Source of the DNA: Ophiodon elongatus
Lineage: Eukaryota > Chordata > Actinopteri > Perciformes > Hexagrammidae
Assembly: GCA_016806645.1 (NCBI GenBank)
Contig: JACSYO010002111.1
Location: forward strand, 578,501 to 642,500
DNA: 64,000 nucleotides
Direction of reading: 5' to 3'
Within the stretch, counting starts at the first letter, position 1. Each line of letters opens with the position of its first letter. Below the pieces are notes generated by a model. The model saw nothing but the letters and a program-made list of their open reading frames with translations. It did not search any database and was not told the DNA's origin. Positions 12,491 through 22,922 of this stretch are shown piece by piece. The position numbers were made by a program, and so were the translations under genes.

Positions 12491-13477
12491 TAGAATCAGT
12501 CCGTGGGTGGAGGCCAGCCGCGCTACTCTCCATCATAATAGCCTCCTCTTCTGGCTTTTATTCCAGTCGAACCTCCTCTCGGTCCCGTCGTCTCCATGAC
12601 AACGCCCAACCAATCAGCTGTCAAGCCAGGAATAAACAAAAGTTGCCCCTCCTGATGTAAACTTCCACAACAGTGTCCAATTTAAGTGGACTTGGTGCCT
12701 GTTATTCTTCTATCAAGGATCCCTTTAGAGGTCCACTGTGGAGCCCTCATGGAGGTCTACTGAGGGTTCTGTTCTCTCTGGAGGCTAGAACTGTACTTCT
12801 GTGAGCACCGTGGCTGTAGAGAGACTACTGGACATACCACGTTCATTCCCATGAGCCTCAGTGAAGCAAACGAAAAGTTAGAATTCTAACATTCAGATAC
12901 AATCATCCCCAGATCTTCAGCTATCTTCTGCATCAATGGGCCCTCAAAAGCAAGAGCACTGGCATTCCCTTTAGCCCCGCCCCCGGCCTCGTTCTCATTT
13001 GCATGAATGGAGGAAGGAAAACAACTCTGGATTCAGCTTGTAGTGCCTTTTACAACTTTTAAGACCTAATGATTTAAATAAGGGCTATTTAAGTGTTTCT
13101 CCTGGTAAGTTGATTTACCTAAAAAAAAAAAAAAAGCTCTTATTTACAGACGTCTCTGTCCCAATGTAAGTCAATGGGAAAAAGTTTTATTTGGGCCCGT
13201 GGCATCACGTGACTGATCCTGAAGTTATAATTCCACCGTTTGGACACTAGGGGTACATCCCAAGTCTCTTAACGGCATCCCCGTTTCCCTCACTTGCATC
13301 TTTTCACCATGGAGAGACACGAGGAAACCATGCGAGGAGAGAGGAAACGAGGAAACATGTTTTAAGATAAATGAGACGTCCTTTCCTCTGAAGCGTCACG
13401 TGAAGCGACGTCTGTTTCTGATCACATCTGGATCAGGTGTCAGTCAGCTTTAACAGCTGGAGAAACTTTTGATCACT
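12491..13477. other. Intergenic between ldlrad2 promoter and ERV
   Basis: CpG-rich for the first 100 bp, then ordinary sequence with a poly(A) run near 13120. No gene seen. Confidence 0.5.
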
Positions 13478-13771
13478 GTACTAATACGAATGAACACACA
13501 GTTATCATCACTTTATTAATACTAATAAAGACAGTCATCACTGTACTAATACTAATAAAGACAGTTATTACTGTACTAATACTAATAAAGACAGTTATCA
13601 TCACTGTACTAATATTAATAAAGACAGTTATCGTCACTGTACTAATACTATTAAAGACAGTTATCATCACTGTATTAATACTAATAAAGACAGTTATCAT
13701 CACTGTACTAATACTAATAAAGACAGTTATCATCACTGTATTAATACTAATAAATAAACAGTTATCACTGT
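13478..13771. repeat. 30-33 bp minisatellite, about nine units
   Basis: Unit CACTGTACTAATACTAATAA + AGACAGTTATCAT with length variants (30 or 33 bp). It runs directly into the ERV 3' LTR at 13772. The long reading frame over it is a by-product of units divisible by three. Confidence 0.9.
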
Positions 13772-14544
13772 TGTGAAGAATATGGTCCTCAGCTTCTGAA
13801 GAGTATATCCCTCGAGACGCACAATGAAGAGGCCAAGCCCCAATGATGAATCCGTTAATAAACAAGCCAAATGCTAGTTCGAAGTTACAGTAAAAAAGTA
13901 TTTACTTTGAAAAGAAAACAATTACACCTTGAATACACGGTATGAAAAATAACAAATGATTCATGAAGCAGAATTGCGCAGCAGCTCTCTCTCCTCCGCG
14001 TCTACCTGTGCAAGTCCCGTCACGTGGCAACGTCCCGTCCCTTTAAATCCCATGGGACGCATTTTTAGTGCGTCATTCTGCTGCGACCTTGCGCAGTTCT
14101 GCTTCCGGTTTTGCGAGAGCCCCCGCGACTGCGTAACATATCGTGTCCTTGATTTAGTGTCCGTAATTCCATGTCCTGGTTCAATGTCCTTAATTCCATG
14201 TCCTGGTTCAATGTCCTTAATTCCATGTCCTGGTTCAATGTCCTTGTTTCACTGTCCTTGTTTCATGTCCTGGAACGATTTATACACCCGCGGATTATGA
14301 GACAGTTTAAACACGCGGTAAATATGACATAAACATCTAAACATAGCGATTATGAAATATTTTAAACATACGGTAATTATGAAATAGTCTACACATACTG
14401 ATTATGAAATCGTCACAAAATATCAATTATGAAAATGTTACAAAATGTTAATTGTGAAAAATTACAAAACATTTATTATGACAAAGTTACAAAATAAAAG
14501 CATAAGACAGTTGCTTTAGGATCTTTCTTCATTCAACCTTAACA
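13772..14544 (-). repeat. ERV 3' LTR, full length (773 bp)
   Basis: On the minus strand it starts TGTTAAGG next to the polypurine tract and ends TTCTTCACA, giving TG...CA termini. The inner 310 bp match the 5' LTR at 22274. A TTTAAA box near 14041-14046 is a possible promoter element. Three 27-bp direct repeats lie at about 14164-14245. Confidence 0.92.
14164..14245 (-). repeat. 27-bp direct repeats in LTR U3
   Basis: The unit containing ATTCCATGTCCTGGTTCAAT occurs three times in tandem on the plus strand, followed by two decayed partial units. Direct repeats in U3 are typical retroviral enhancer repeats. The truncated 5' LTR keeps one unit. Confidence 0.8.
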
Positions 14545-14545
14545 A

Positions 14546-14558
14546 TCCCCCCTTTCTC
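14546..14558 (-). other. ERV polypurine tract
   Basis: Minus strand GAGAAAGGGGGGA lies one base before the LTR terminus TGTTAA. This is the expected place and composition for the plus-strand primer of reverse transcription. It overlaps one arm of a 10-bp hairpin (14554-14576). Confidence 0.85.
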
Positions 14559-14757
14559 ACTGTTTTACAGTGAGAACCAAAACCCTATAAAACACAACTA
14601 GATCGCAATGGGCTTTGATTGGTGTTTCAACCCGCAGATGCCCATCGTCCGTGCCTTTATACCCCCATTCGTGTAGCTGTCCCCCCCTAGCTAAACATTT
14701 GCATACATTGACATTACATCATCATCAACAAACATCTGTCTCCCCTCGATAGTGGTT

Positions 14758-16779
14758 CTACTGAGTGCTGTCTATTGATCGCTGTAACAGACCTCGTATG
14801 CAAGGAATACAACAACCACAAAGGACAAGTATGGAAGCTGAAATGCAAAGGGTGGTTATGACAGACAGAAATGCACTTTTCCATTTGCCGAATATACTAC
14901 CCAACCAGTCATTGAGGGGTTCCTCAATGCCTGAGTTTTCTGCCAGCTCGTTATTCAGTGCCGTCAGTCCTGCAAGGGCTTTTGTCACCGAGCCGTCAGG
15001 AGCTGTGTTGTTGGGGAAGAAGGTACAACAGGCAGATCCAAACATTTTGCACACGCCTCCCTTTTCTGCTAACATCATGTCCAAAGCCATCCTGTTCTGC
15101 CAAGCCATAAGGCTGGTTTTATCCAGTTGCTCATCCAGTCCCTCTATTGCGTCACGAGTGAAATTTACAAAACGTTGCTGGTTATAATATATGTAGTTGA
15201 TCCAATCGACATTTTTGTTTATGGTAACCCACCAGAAGAAAGTTGATTCGAACCCAGCCAAGAACTGATTCCGGGCCTTAAACTCATTGGGCACCCCCCT
15301 TGGAACTCCTATAGCATCTATATACACATGTCTGTCGAAAGAGCCTCCTGGGGAGGTGCTCCTTCTGAATCTCTTCGTGAATTTAGGGTGTGGAGAAATG
15401 AGATATGCATAGGTTTTAGCATTTACTGGTAACATATAGAATGGTAATATAAGCTGGACCAACGCACATGTTCCAGTCCATCTAGCAGGTAATATAGGGT
15501 ATATGGTTTTTCCACCACACCACCACCAGAGGTCAGCCCTAACTGTTTTTTGGTTCAAACCCCCTTGTGTACATCATCATTGACATTATAGGTGCTGTTA
15601 CAGTTTGCAGAGGTAATGTTACCCACTTGCGGTCCTCCAGCAGTCCTTGACACCACACAGTCAAATTCGCCATCTGAAATTATAAACAGAGGTGGACTGA
15701 CCAATAACACTGGCGGAAAAGCCCAGTGATATGACCAGCAGGTTTGTTTTTTGGGCAGGGCCTTATCGTTGGGCCAGGATGCACCCGAATTTGGGATTAT
15801 TTGGTTTAAACTTGGAAGGGATGGGAGTTAGTAGGGGTTTAGGCTCGGAACATACTTTGCAAATGGTGTCTCTTGTGCTGGAGGTCGTGTACTGCACCCA
15901 CTGCAACCATAAGTTGGTGTTGGTGTAGCCTGTTTCTATGCCTATTACTTGGTTCTGGGTAATGTCTGTTAGATAGTGAACGGAGTCTGCTTCTTTGGGG
16001 GGCGGTGGAAATGAGGCGGCTCCATTGTCTGCATTGTTAATCTCTGGGTCTCTGACTGATATATAAATTAGGCCAATTGGATCGGTTCCATACATATCTG
16101 TGGCTAAGAAACGGGAATCGGAGGCTACTGGCTTTTTCAAAGTGATCATTATTGGGTTATATTTTCCACTTTGACGCTTGACGCTAACAGCTCCTTTTAT
16201 TATTGTAAGGCGACTTTTCAACTCGGTCCTATCTTCCAAAACACGTCTCCCGGTCTCCCACGGCTCTAGTTTGTAACCATAGTCTTGGTGAGCGGTGGTC
16301 CACAGGACCTGACTACAATCGGCGCAGGCCACTCCAGCGCTTCTAGGTATCCCATAGATATAGCACAGATATATGTTAGCCCAAAGTATGTCTTGAACAT
16401 TGCTCCTCCTACAATCCGCTACCTCACAAAAATCAACCTGAGCTGAGCCTGTCTGCCCCTTTGTAAATGTTATTGTAACCGCTCCAAGTTTCTGTGCTAG
16501 GTCTTCACCGCTCATCTTGTACTAAGGGTAAGCCCGACGGACTCTCCTTTGTGCTGGTGACGGGGTCATGTGAGTGGGAAAAGTGATTCTGGGTACACTT
16601 GTGTTGGCTGATTCTAGCAAACTGTTTTGGTTATCTACTTTACGCTCTTGTCCCCATAGTAAGATTGGTATTACTACTATTATCGAGACCAGGGCCAGTG
16701 CGCATATTGTTCGCCACTGTCCACAGAACCTAGGGTACTGGAATGGATGCCTGGGTTTGGGCCTCATTAACGGCGTCAT
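14758..16779 (-). pseudogene. env: ERV env remnant (gamma-type, disrupted)
   Basis: Envelope glycoprotein remnant, described with its breaks. A leader part starts at the ATG on 16779 with a hydrophobic segment and an RRVRR basic site, and ends at an in-frame TAG (16522-16524). A surface-subunit part follows from 16515 with a CADC (CXXC) motif, ending at TAA (15763-15765). After a disturbed 200-bp stretch, the transmembrane subunit is open from about 15558 to 14758. It holds a RFRR cleavage-like site, a CKMFGSACC (CX6CC) motif, a membrane anchor and a short tail. CXXC plus CX6CC indicates a covalently linked gammaretrovirus-type Env. The leader overlaps the end of pol by 50 nt, normal for retroviruses. 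As it stands it cannot encode a full Env. Confidence 0.9.
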
Positions 16780-17800
16780 TGCTTACGTTTACTGAGTTGG
16801 GGGTTATTTGGGATATGGCTAAACGGGTCTCACCGAGTGTTCGGCTTGGTGCTCTGGCTGGGGCGCAGTGAGTGAGGTGGTGCCAATTCGCACCTGTTTT
16901 ACCTTTTACCTTTACCGCGTGTGATGTTGCCAATACAACCTCCCACGGGCCGGTCCACCTTGGTTCACTCCACTTACGCTTGTGGACTTTGAGCCACACC
17001 CAGTCACCTGGTGAGACGATATATGTCTTTCTTCCCTCTACTGCCGCTGCTTCTGTGTTCTCCACCTGTGAAGACAAACTTTGACACATTTTGGTTAGTG
17101 CCCTTGTATAATCTTCAATTCCAACAGTCAAAAACCGTTGTCGGAGTGGATTACCTTCGGGAGACCGAATCTCGGAACTAGTTCATTTCTCAACCATTTC
17201 ACTACCGTGGCACCGTTTTCATTCCGACACGGAATTGCTTCCACCCAACGGAAGAAACGATCTACCATTACAAGCATGTAAGGCAGTCCACGCACTCTGT
17301 TGTCAGCTCCCATATCTGTATAGTCTATACAAATTTCTTGAAAAGGGGGCCTGTGGCGCCCATTGGCCATTTATACACTGGTTTATTGTTAAAGCCATTA
17401 CAGGATACACAGTCTGTAACAAAGTTTTCCACCATTTCTTTAGCATATGGGTGCCACCATTGTTTTTCTAAAGTCATGCATGTCCATTTTTTAGACTCGT
17501 GGGACGGACCATGTGCCTCATTCATTAACATGTGCATCAGCCCGGAAGGGGCCACCATGCGTTCATCATGGGCTCTCCACAGTCCTCCCACACAAGTTGC
17601 ACCATGAGCCAACCACTGTGAGTGTTCATACACGCCTGCTTTTTCTTGCAGATCCATAAGATCGCAGGCTATCGGCATTGCTGTTGTTTCATTCACACTC
17701 AACATCAGCATTTGTGAGGTTCTAGCAACATACCCTCCCACTCTTTTAGCAGAGAGGTCCGCAGCATCATTACCTCTTGCTCCCACCACACCGTACAAGG
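16730..17800 (-). pseudogene. pol: ERV pol remnant: RNase H end and integrase, internally deleted
   Basis: Read on the minus strand from 17800: the last residues of an RNase H domain (GNDAADLSAK), then the integrase zinc-binding HH-CC module (HGPSH ... CVSC), then the catalytic core with the first Asp (ICIDYTDMG) and second Asp (HSDNG). Just after HSDNG, near 17128, the sequence jumps to the integrase C-terminal SH3-like domain (PGDWVWLKVH ... EPRWTGPWEV). The catalytic Glu and roughly 130 residues are therefore absent. Frame changes occur between the pieces. Protease and reverse transcriptase are not found, so about 2 kb of pol is missing upstream too. The C-terminal domain resembles the murine leukaemia virus type. 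Confidence 0.88.
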
Positions 17801-18085
17801 CTATGTTACCCTCAGGGCCCCAGTAGCAACAACCATCGCAAAAAAAGTCATGTCAGCTTGTGGATTTTTCTCTCCCATTAAATCTGTCCTCAGCTTAACT
17901 TCTCTCCTGGCTCTCCCTGCACAGTCATGAGTGCCTTCATCTTGTGTATCCCTGTTGTCATGTTCGTTCCCTCGGATGTGTATGTTATATGTGGCTGTGT
18001 TAAGGTTTCTGACAACCTTGCTCCCCTTACTGCAGTCAGTGAAAATGCCTGTGCATCCAGGTAGGCCACTATCTTCTGGGCCTCC
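17801..18085 (-). pseudogene. ERV gag-pol junction remnant, unassigned
   Basis: A short open stretch (about 17890-18111) follows the nucleocapsid and shows no protease signature that I can see (no DTGA-like motif). It sits where protease and RT should be, so it probably marks the large pol deletion. Not assignable further by eye. Confidence 0.45.
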
Positions 18086-20385
18086 TCAGTATTGCTCTTG
18101 TGGAGTCGCACCGTACCGTGGTTCTTGGACCTGCATTGTCATCTGGTGCTGTGAAGGTCTCATGATGAGGTGCGCAGGTGGGGGTTGCGCAGGTGGTCCT
18201 ATAGGGCCTGGCCTTGAGTCCTGTTGGTATTGTGGATGGAATGGAGGTTGCTGTGACTGCATTCTTCTTCCTCCTCCCATGTTACATTCTCTTGCCCAGT
18301 GTCCTTGCATACCGCATTGATGGCACTCTTCTCTGCTGAATGGATAAGTCTGTTGTCCATACTTATTTTGTGGGAATCCTCGCCCTCTGTGGTATCCACG
18401 TAGCTATGTGGAGGGGGTGGTTCGTAAAACCCTTGAGGAGCGGGGATCATTGGATGAGTCGGATATGATGGTTCTGGTGCTGCTGCCGGGGTGTATTGGG
18501 CTTGTTGGGGTACTGGGGTCTCTACTACTGCCATCTGCTTTTTGACCTGTTTCTTCCTATGAGCTTCAGAGTCTGCTTCGGCTATTTGGTGTTTCAACAA
18601 CCGTTGTGTCAGTGTTTTCATGTCTTCTTGGTCAGCGGTTTCTGCATTCTGGTGTCTCTGGTCATGGTGGGTGATGTGCTCTCTCCAGGTGGCGTCTTGC
18701 ATGCTGCTTAATCCCACCACCCCGTCGAGGGCAGTTTGCACTGATTCTGGTAGGCCCTTCCGCACAGTGAATCGCCAGACTACAGTGATGGAAGGGCTGC
18801 TGTCGTGTCTCCCTCCAGTGGCTGTATACCAGTCTGTTTCCGCTCTTTTTAGGTACTGATGCATTTCTTCTCCTGGTTTTTTCTTCATTCCATTGAGTGC
18901 TGTCATGCTTGGTTTGGTTGGCCAGATACTTCTCAGGGCCCTCCAGTATTTTCCTCAGTGGGGGTCGAAAGGAGCACTGTCTAGTTGGTTAGCCGTCTTC
19001 GTTCCAGCTTCTACTCGGTTGAGTGTCATCGTTCCTTCAAGTCTGGCCAGTAGAGCACGCACGTCTCCGAGCCCCAATCTGTCTGCAGCAGTGAGTCTTT
19101 CGAATTGTCAAATCCAAGGGTCAGCACCACCCCCTTGTGGCGGTAGAGCTGAGTCTAGTGCGTCCATGTCTCTGTGTCCCCATGGTACATACTCTGAAAC
19201 ACCGTTGCTTTTTATCAGTAATGGATATTGTTGCACTGGAGGGTTGTTAACTTTTCTAACTGGGCATATGTGTTCGGCATATCTTTTTGTTGATTTTCTT
19301 GCTCGACTCGAGCGTCTTAAAAACACTTCAGCTCCTTCTTCTTCAGTGACAACATCTTCCTCCGCTGCAGTCTCTGGAGTCAGGTTCAGGTAGCCCCTGG
19401 CTTGATACATTACCGGTCCTGTAGGGGGCTCCTCCCTGTCTCCTCCCTCTCCGTCTCTCATTCCTTCTTCACTACTTACTTTTCTTCCGTCTACTTCCTC
19501 TTCTCCTTCTTCTACTTCTACTTCTTCTTCGTCGTCTTCTTCTCCTTCGTCGTCTTCTCCTTCTCGTCGTTTTTCCTTGGCCATTTCACTCCTCAGTCTC
19601 TGTAGCGCTCTCTCTTCTGCTTTCAGTTGTGTTCTTTTCTCTTCCATCGCTGCCACAGTGTCCTGCGCTTATTTCATCAGTGCCTCTGATTGTTTGTCCC
19701 TTTCTCTGTATTTTTCCTGCAAGGTTTTGTGTGATTTACCTCCTACGCCGTGCTCTGGATCGACTGCTCATCTTCATCTGTGTCCACATCCAAGGTGAAA
19801 CTTCGGACTGTCAGTTGTGGCGCTTGAATCCCACTAGGTGGCATCTGCTTTTCCTCCCGGGTTTTGGGTCCCTTTGTCTCAGTGTATGATGGGGGTGCTG
19901 AGGTTTTGGTCTCAGCCTGAGGCCTGGGGTCTGGCAATGGAGGATACAGGCAGGTGAATGCTCTTGGGGTGGGGCTCGACCTCTTCTTCTCCTCTTCTTC
20001 TTGTGGCTCTGGTTGGAATGATCGGGGAACATGGGAGGTTGGAGTCGGGGTCCACTGCTTTCCAATAAGCAAGCATCCTTTCTGTATGCACACATCTTTT
20101 AGCCGCTCTTTCGTATGCTTTTCTCTTGCTTCCTCTGGTCATCACCCCCGCTGCCTGGAGGTCAGCTTCGGCCTGGTTCATGATGCCTATGACTGCTTTC
20201 CACACTTGCAGCCTATCCCCTGCTGTGGGGATGGCTGCTGTGGGAAAGTGACCATCATTTTGCCATTTTATCAAATACTTACTCATTCTATTCTCTTCTT
20301 CCTTTCTGTCCTTAACTAGTGTCTGCCTGCTCATCCTTTTTACTGCTCTCAGGAACGTTTCTCCAAGTGTTAGGGTAGCCATCAC
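18086..20385 (-). pseudogene. gag: ERV gag remnant (frameshifted)
   Basis: Structural polyprotein remnant spread over several frames: matrix-like region from about 20385 to 19912; a proline-rich stretch (frame 19743-20093) with a PPSY late-domain motif; a highly charged coiled and acidic stretch (19108-19656, long Glu/Asp runs); a capsid region (about 18199-18906) with the KKPGEEMHQYLKRAE block resembling gammaretroviral p30; and one CCHC zinc knuckle (C-X2-C-X4-H-X4-C) at 18284-18325, followed by a Gln/Pro-rich tail ending at 18086. Frames change near 20.0, 19.65, 19.1 and 18.35 kb. Layout is gamma-like; the acidic segment is unusually long. Confidence 0.85.
18284..18325 (-). other. ERV nucleocapsid CCHC zinc knuckle
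   Basis: Fourteen codons read C-HQ-C-GMQG-H-WARE-C on the minus strand, an exact C-X2-C-X4-H-X4-C retroviral zinc knuckle for genomic RNA binding. Only one copy is present, as in gammaretroviruses. Confidence 0.88.
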
Positions 20386-20565
20386 AAAGATGTGTGTCTG
20401 TTTATGGGATGCTTTTTTTTAATTTATTTTTTTTAATTATTTTCCTATTAACATCAATTATGGTTAAAATAATCACCAGTGTGCAACATGCACGGCAAGT
20501 ATGCTGTATGTAATGACAAAAATAGACACTGTATTCAGAAATACTGGTCTCAACTACCCAAGCTC

Positions 20566-20576
20566 TCACACACATA

Positions 20577-20624
<48 letters not shown>

Positions 20625-20630
20625 CACACG
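20566..20630. repeat. (AC)n microsatellite in the ERV leader
   Basis: CA dinucleotides with occasional T or G interruptions, inside the ERV 5' leader. Confidence 0.93.
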
Positions 20631-20863
20631 CCTGATCGCTCAGCTGCGCACGAGCAGACGGAGCATGAGGAGGGGGAAATCTCAGAATACTATTTTATCA
20701 GTACAATATAACTCAAGAAGTATATGGTCAGTATACAAAAGACAAGAAATCAGCCGTAATTATGTCAACACTCAAACCAGGTAAGTTGCATTTACCTAGT
20801 TCAGCTTCTCAACCAATCAATTTACTGTTATCCCACAGATAATGATAAACAGTACACCTATAA

Positions 20864-21026
20864 AACACACTGCGACCTCAATATTGGAGATTTACACAGG
20901 TAATAATATCAAGTAGTACAATTATATAACACACTGCGACCTTAATATCACAGATTTTACACAGGTAATAATATCAGTAGTACAATTATATAACACACTG
21001 CGACCTCAATATCACAGCTTTTACAG
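20864..21026. repeat. 64-bp tandem repeat, about 2.5 copies
   Basis: Units begin AACACACTGCGACC at 20864, 20928 and 20992 and continue through an ACAGGTAATAATATCA block. Spacing is exactly 64 bp both times; copies differ at a few bases. Confidence 0.85.
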
Positions 21027-21258
21027 ACATGCCATCAACACGCCAAAAACTCATAATTACACAAAGCGTATATAGTTATTTACAGTCAGTGTTCTCAGTC
21101 CTAGGTCAGTTTGGTCAGTCTTTATTTAATCTTCATAGTTTTCTAAAGTCAAAATATGACTTGGTATATAAATTTCTAGTCGGTTGTATATACGTCACTA
21201 TTTTACTACATGTAGATCTAGTTTCTAAATAGTTTATGTTATGTTTTATCTTAGCGCT

Positions 21259-21261
<3 letters not shown>

Positions 21262-21305
<44 letters not shown>
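21262..21305. repeat. (TA)n microsatellite
   Basis: About 44 bp of alternating TA within the ERV leader. Confidence 0.93.
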
Positions 21306-21309
<4 letters not shown>

Positions 21310-22252
21310 GATTCAAACCAAATCTATATTCAGTGTTGAATCAAATTACTCCTAACCACTAGGGGTCACCCCCTTATAAAATCAATGGCTGTTACTTATC
21401 AAAGCCCCTCCCCCACTTACTTTGTCTTATAACCCCCCTTTGTCCTTACAGGTCCTGGCTCGAAGCTCAAAGCTAGGCCACAATCAACAATGTTATCTAA
21501 ATTCGGCACCTTTACAGCAAACAATTCTTATTCTTCCCATTTTGTAATATTCCCTCTATACCCCTAAAGTCCCCGTACACAGTTAAACCCACCTCACAGA
21601 GAGCGACTGGTTCTCTGAAACCAATGGCGCCACAACAAAACTGTCCCCTCAATCGTCATTCAACGGATTACCCAGGTTCGCAACTCATCGCAGATTTCGC
21701 CACGTGTCTCGTCGAGCCACGTGGTAACCTCGTGGTTCAGAACCCCGTTGTATACCAGCAGTAGAGACACGTGGTCTTCGTTCAGCACTCAGCGCTCTTA
21801 AATCCTCGTTTACAACGCCTCGTCCAATGACGCTTCGACTCCAGTTGACGCCAAGCGAGATAACAAGTTTGGATTTAACAGATTTATAACAATTTAGTAT
21901 CTATATGTTTATTGACTTATTCGCCCATACGTCACGTCCCTGGCTGAACGACCAACCGTGTCTTGGAATTTACAACAGTTAATGTATTCAATGCGTAAAT
22001 ATGTTATCAGTCTTAACATTTAACTCCAGCCAAAAAACAGAACCATGCGTTTACCAGCCTTTGTGTTTCACGGATCATCAATGGCGCAGGTCCCAGCTTT
22101 TTGAGTCAAAGCGCCGGATACTTTCACCTAAGTCTCCTACGCTACCTACTGCAGGTTTTTCAAACGGATCTGCACACCTGATATTATTTGGCGCCGTGAA
22201 GTACCCGAACGATTCTCCTCTTTCAGCCGCCTCCTCGCCGCCGTTAGTCAAG

Positions 22253-22270
22253 GTCCCTTCGTGGTTGCCA
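22253..22270 (-). other. ERV primer-binding site, tRNA-Arg-like
   Basis: Minus strand TGGCAACCACGAAGGGAC lies three bases from the LTR CA end, the canonical position. Its complement GTCCCTTCGTGGTTGCCA ends in CCA and matches, from memory, the 3' end of vertebrate tRNA-Arg (CCG/TCG anticodons). Arg priming has been reported for snakehead retrovirus. Confidence 0.78.
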
Positions 22271-22273
22271 CTT

Positions 22274-22628
22274 TGTGAAGAATATGGTCCTCAGCTTCTG
22301 AAGAGTATATCCCTCGAGACGCGCAACGAAGAGGCCGAGCCCCAATGATGAATCCGCTAATAAACAAGCCGAATCTTAGTTCGAAGTTACAGTAAAAAAG
22401 TATTTACTTTGAAAAGAAAAACAATTACACCTTGAATACACGGTATGAAAAATAACAAATGATTCATGAAGCAGAATTGCGCAGCAGCTGTCTCTCCTCC
22501 GCGTCTACCTGTGCAAGTTCCATCACGTGGCAACGTCCCGTCCCTTTAAATCCCGTGGGACGCATTTTTAGTGCGTCATTCTGCTTGATTTAGTGTCCGT
22601 AATTCCATGTCCTGGTTCAATGTCCTTG
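22274..22628 (-). repeat. ERV 5' LTR, truncated in U3
   Basis: Matches the 3' LTR from its TGTGAAG edge, then lacks 67 bp present at 14083-14149 of the other copy, and loses similarity after one U3 repeat unit near 22628. About 350 bp of U3 and the terminus are gone, so the outer promoter is missing. Confidence 0.9.
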
Positions 22629-22896
22629 AATCACCCAAATCAACAAATAATTTCTCTCCTCACGTTGTGATCTACCATCTAGATTCATCTGATGACGCTG
22701 AGAAGAGACGTCTGCCTGCACCCCAGTATAAATATAGAATAATAAATCTAATAATGATGGAGCAGAATGGAAGAGTGTTCACAGCAAACATGGACTTGAC
22801 TTGAACAGAAAGTCAGAGGATCTCGTGACGTCTCTCTCTGAGGGGCCCCAGAGGACTGACGGGTGGAGTCCATCCTGGACGGGTCAGCGGTCCGTC

Positions 22897-22922
22897 ACAG
22901 ACAGACAGACAGACAGACAGAC
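22897..22922. repeat. (GACA)n microsatellite
   Basis: Six ACAG tetranucleotide units downstream of the truncated ERV LTR. Confidence 0.9.

Larger units (their letters stand above)
20386..22252 (-). other. ERV 5' leader, expanded by simple and tandem repeats
   Basis: About 1.87 kb between the primer site and the gag start, long for a retroviral leader. It contains (AC)n at 20566-20630, two and a half 64-bp tandem units starting at 20864, 20928 and 20992, and (TA)n at 21262-21305. No coding signature was recognised. Some of the length may be later insertion. Confidence 0.6.
13772..22628 (-). mobile_element. Defective endogenous retrovirus with gamma-type Env, read on the minus strand
   Basis: About 8.9 kb bounded by two copies of an LTR in direct orientation. 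Order on the minus strand: truncated 5' LTR, primer site, long leader, gag, shortened pol (RNase H end and integrase), env, polypurine tract, full 3' LTR. By eye the LTRs differ by about 11 substitutions and one 1-bp indel over some 310 aligned bases, plus a 67-bp indel, so this is an old, fixed-looking copy. Env has CXXC and CX6CC motifs as in gammaretrovirus-type Envs. The left end abuts a minisatellite; the right end is a truncation, so no target duplication can be read. It lies between ldlrad2 and nampt. Confidence 0.93.

Noticed and set aside
13478..13771. CRISPR-like regular repeats
   Set aside because: Head-to-tail units without distinct spacers in a eukaryotic genome; a minisatellite.
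13473..13865. 130-aa frame with repeated ISINTVMITVF units
   Set aside because: Translation of the 30-33 bp minisatellite plus the ERV edge; no gene context.
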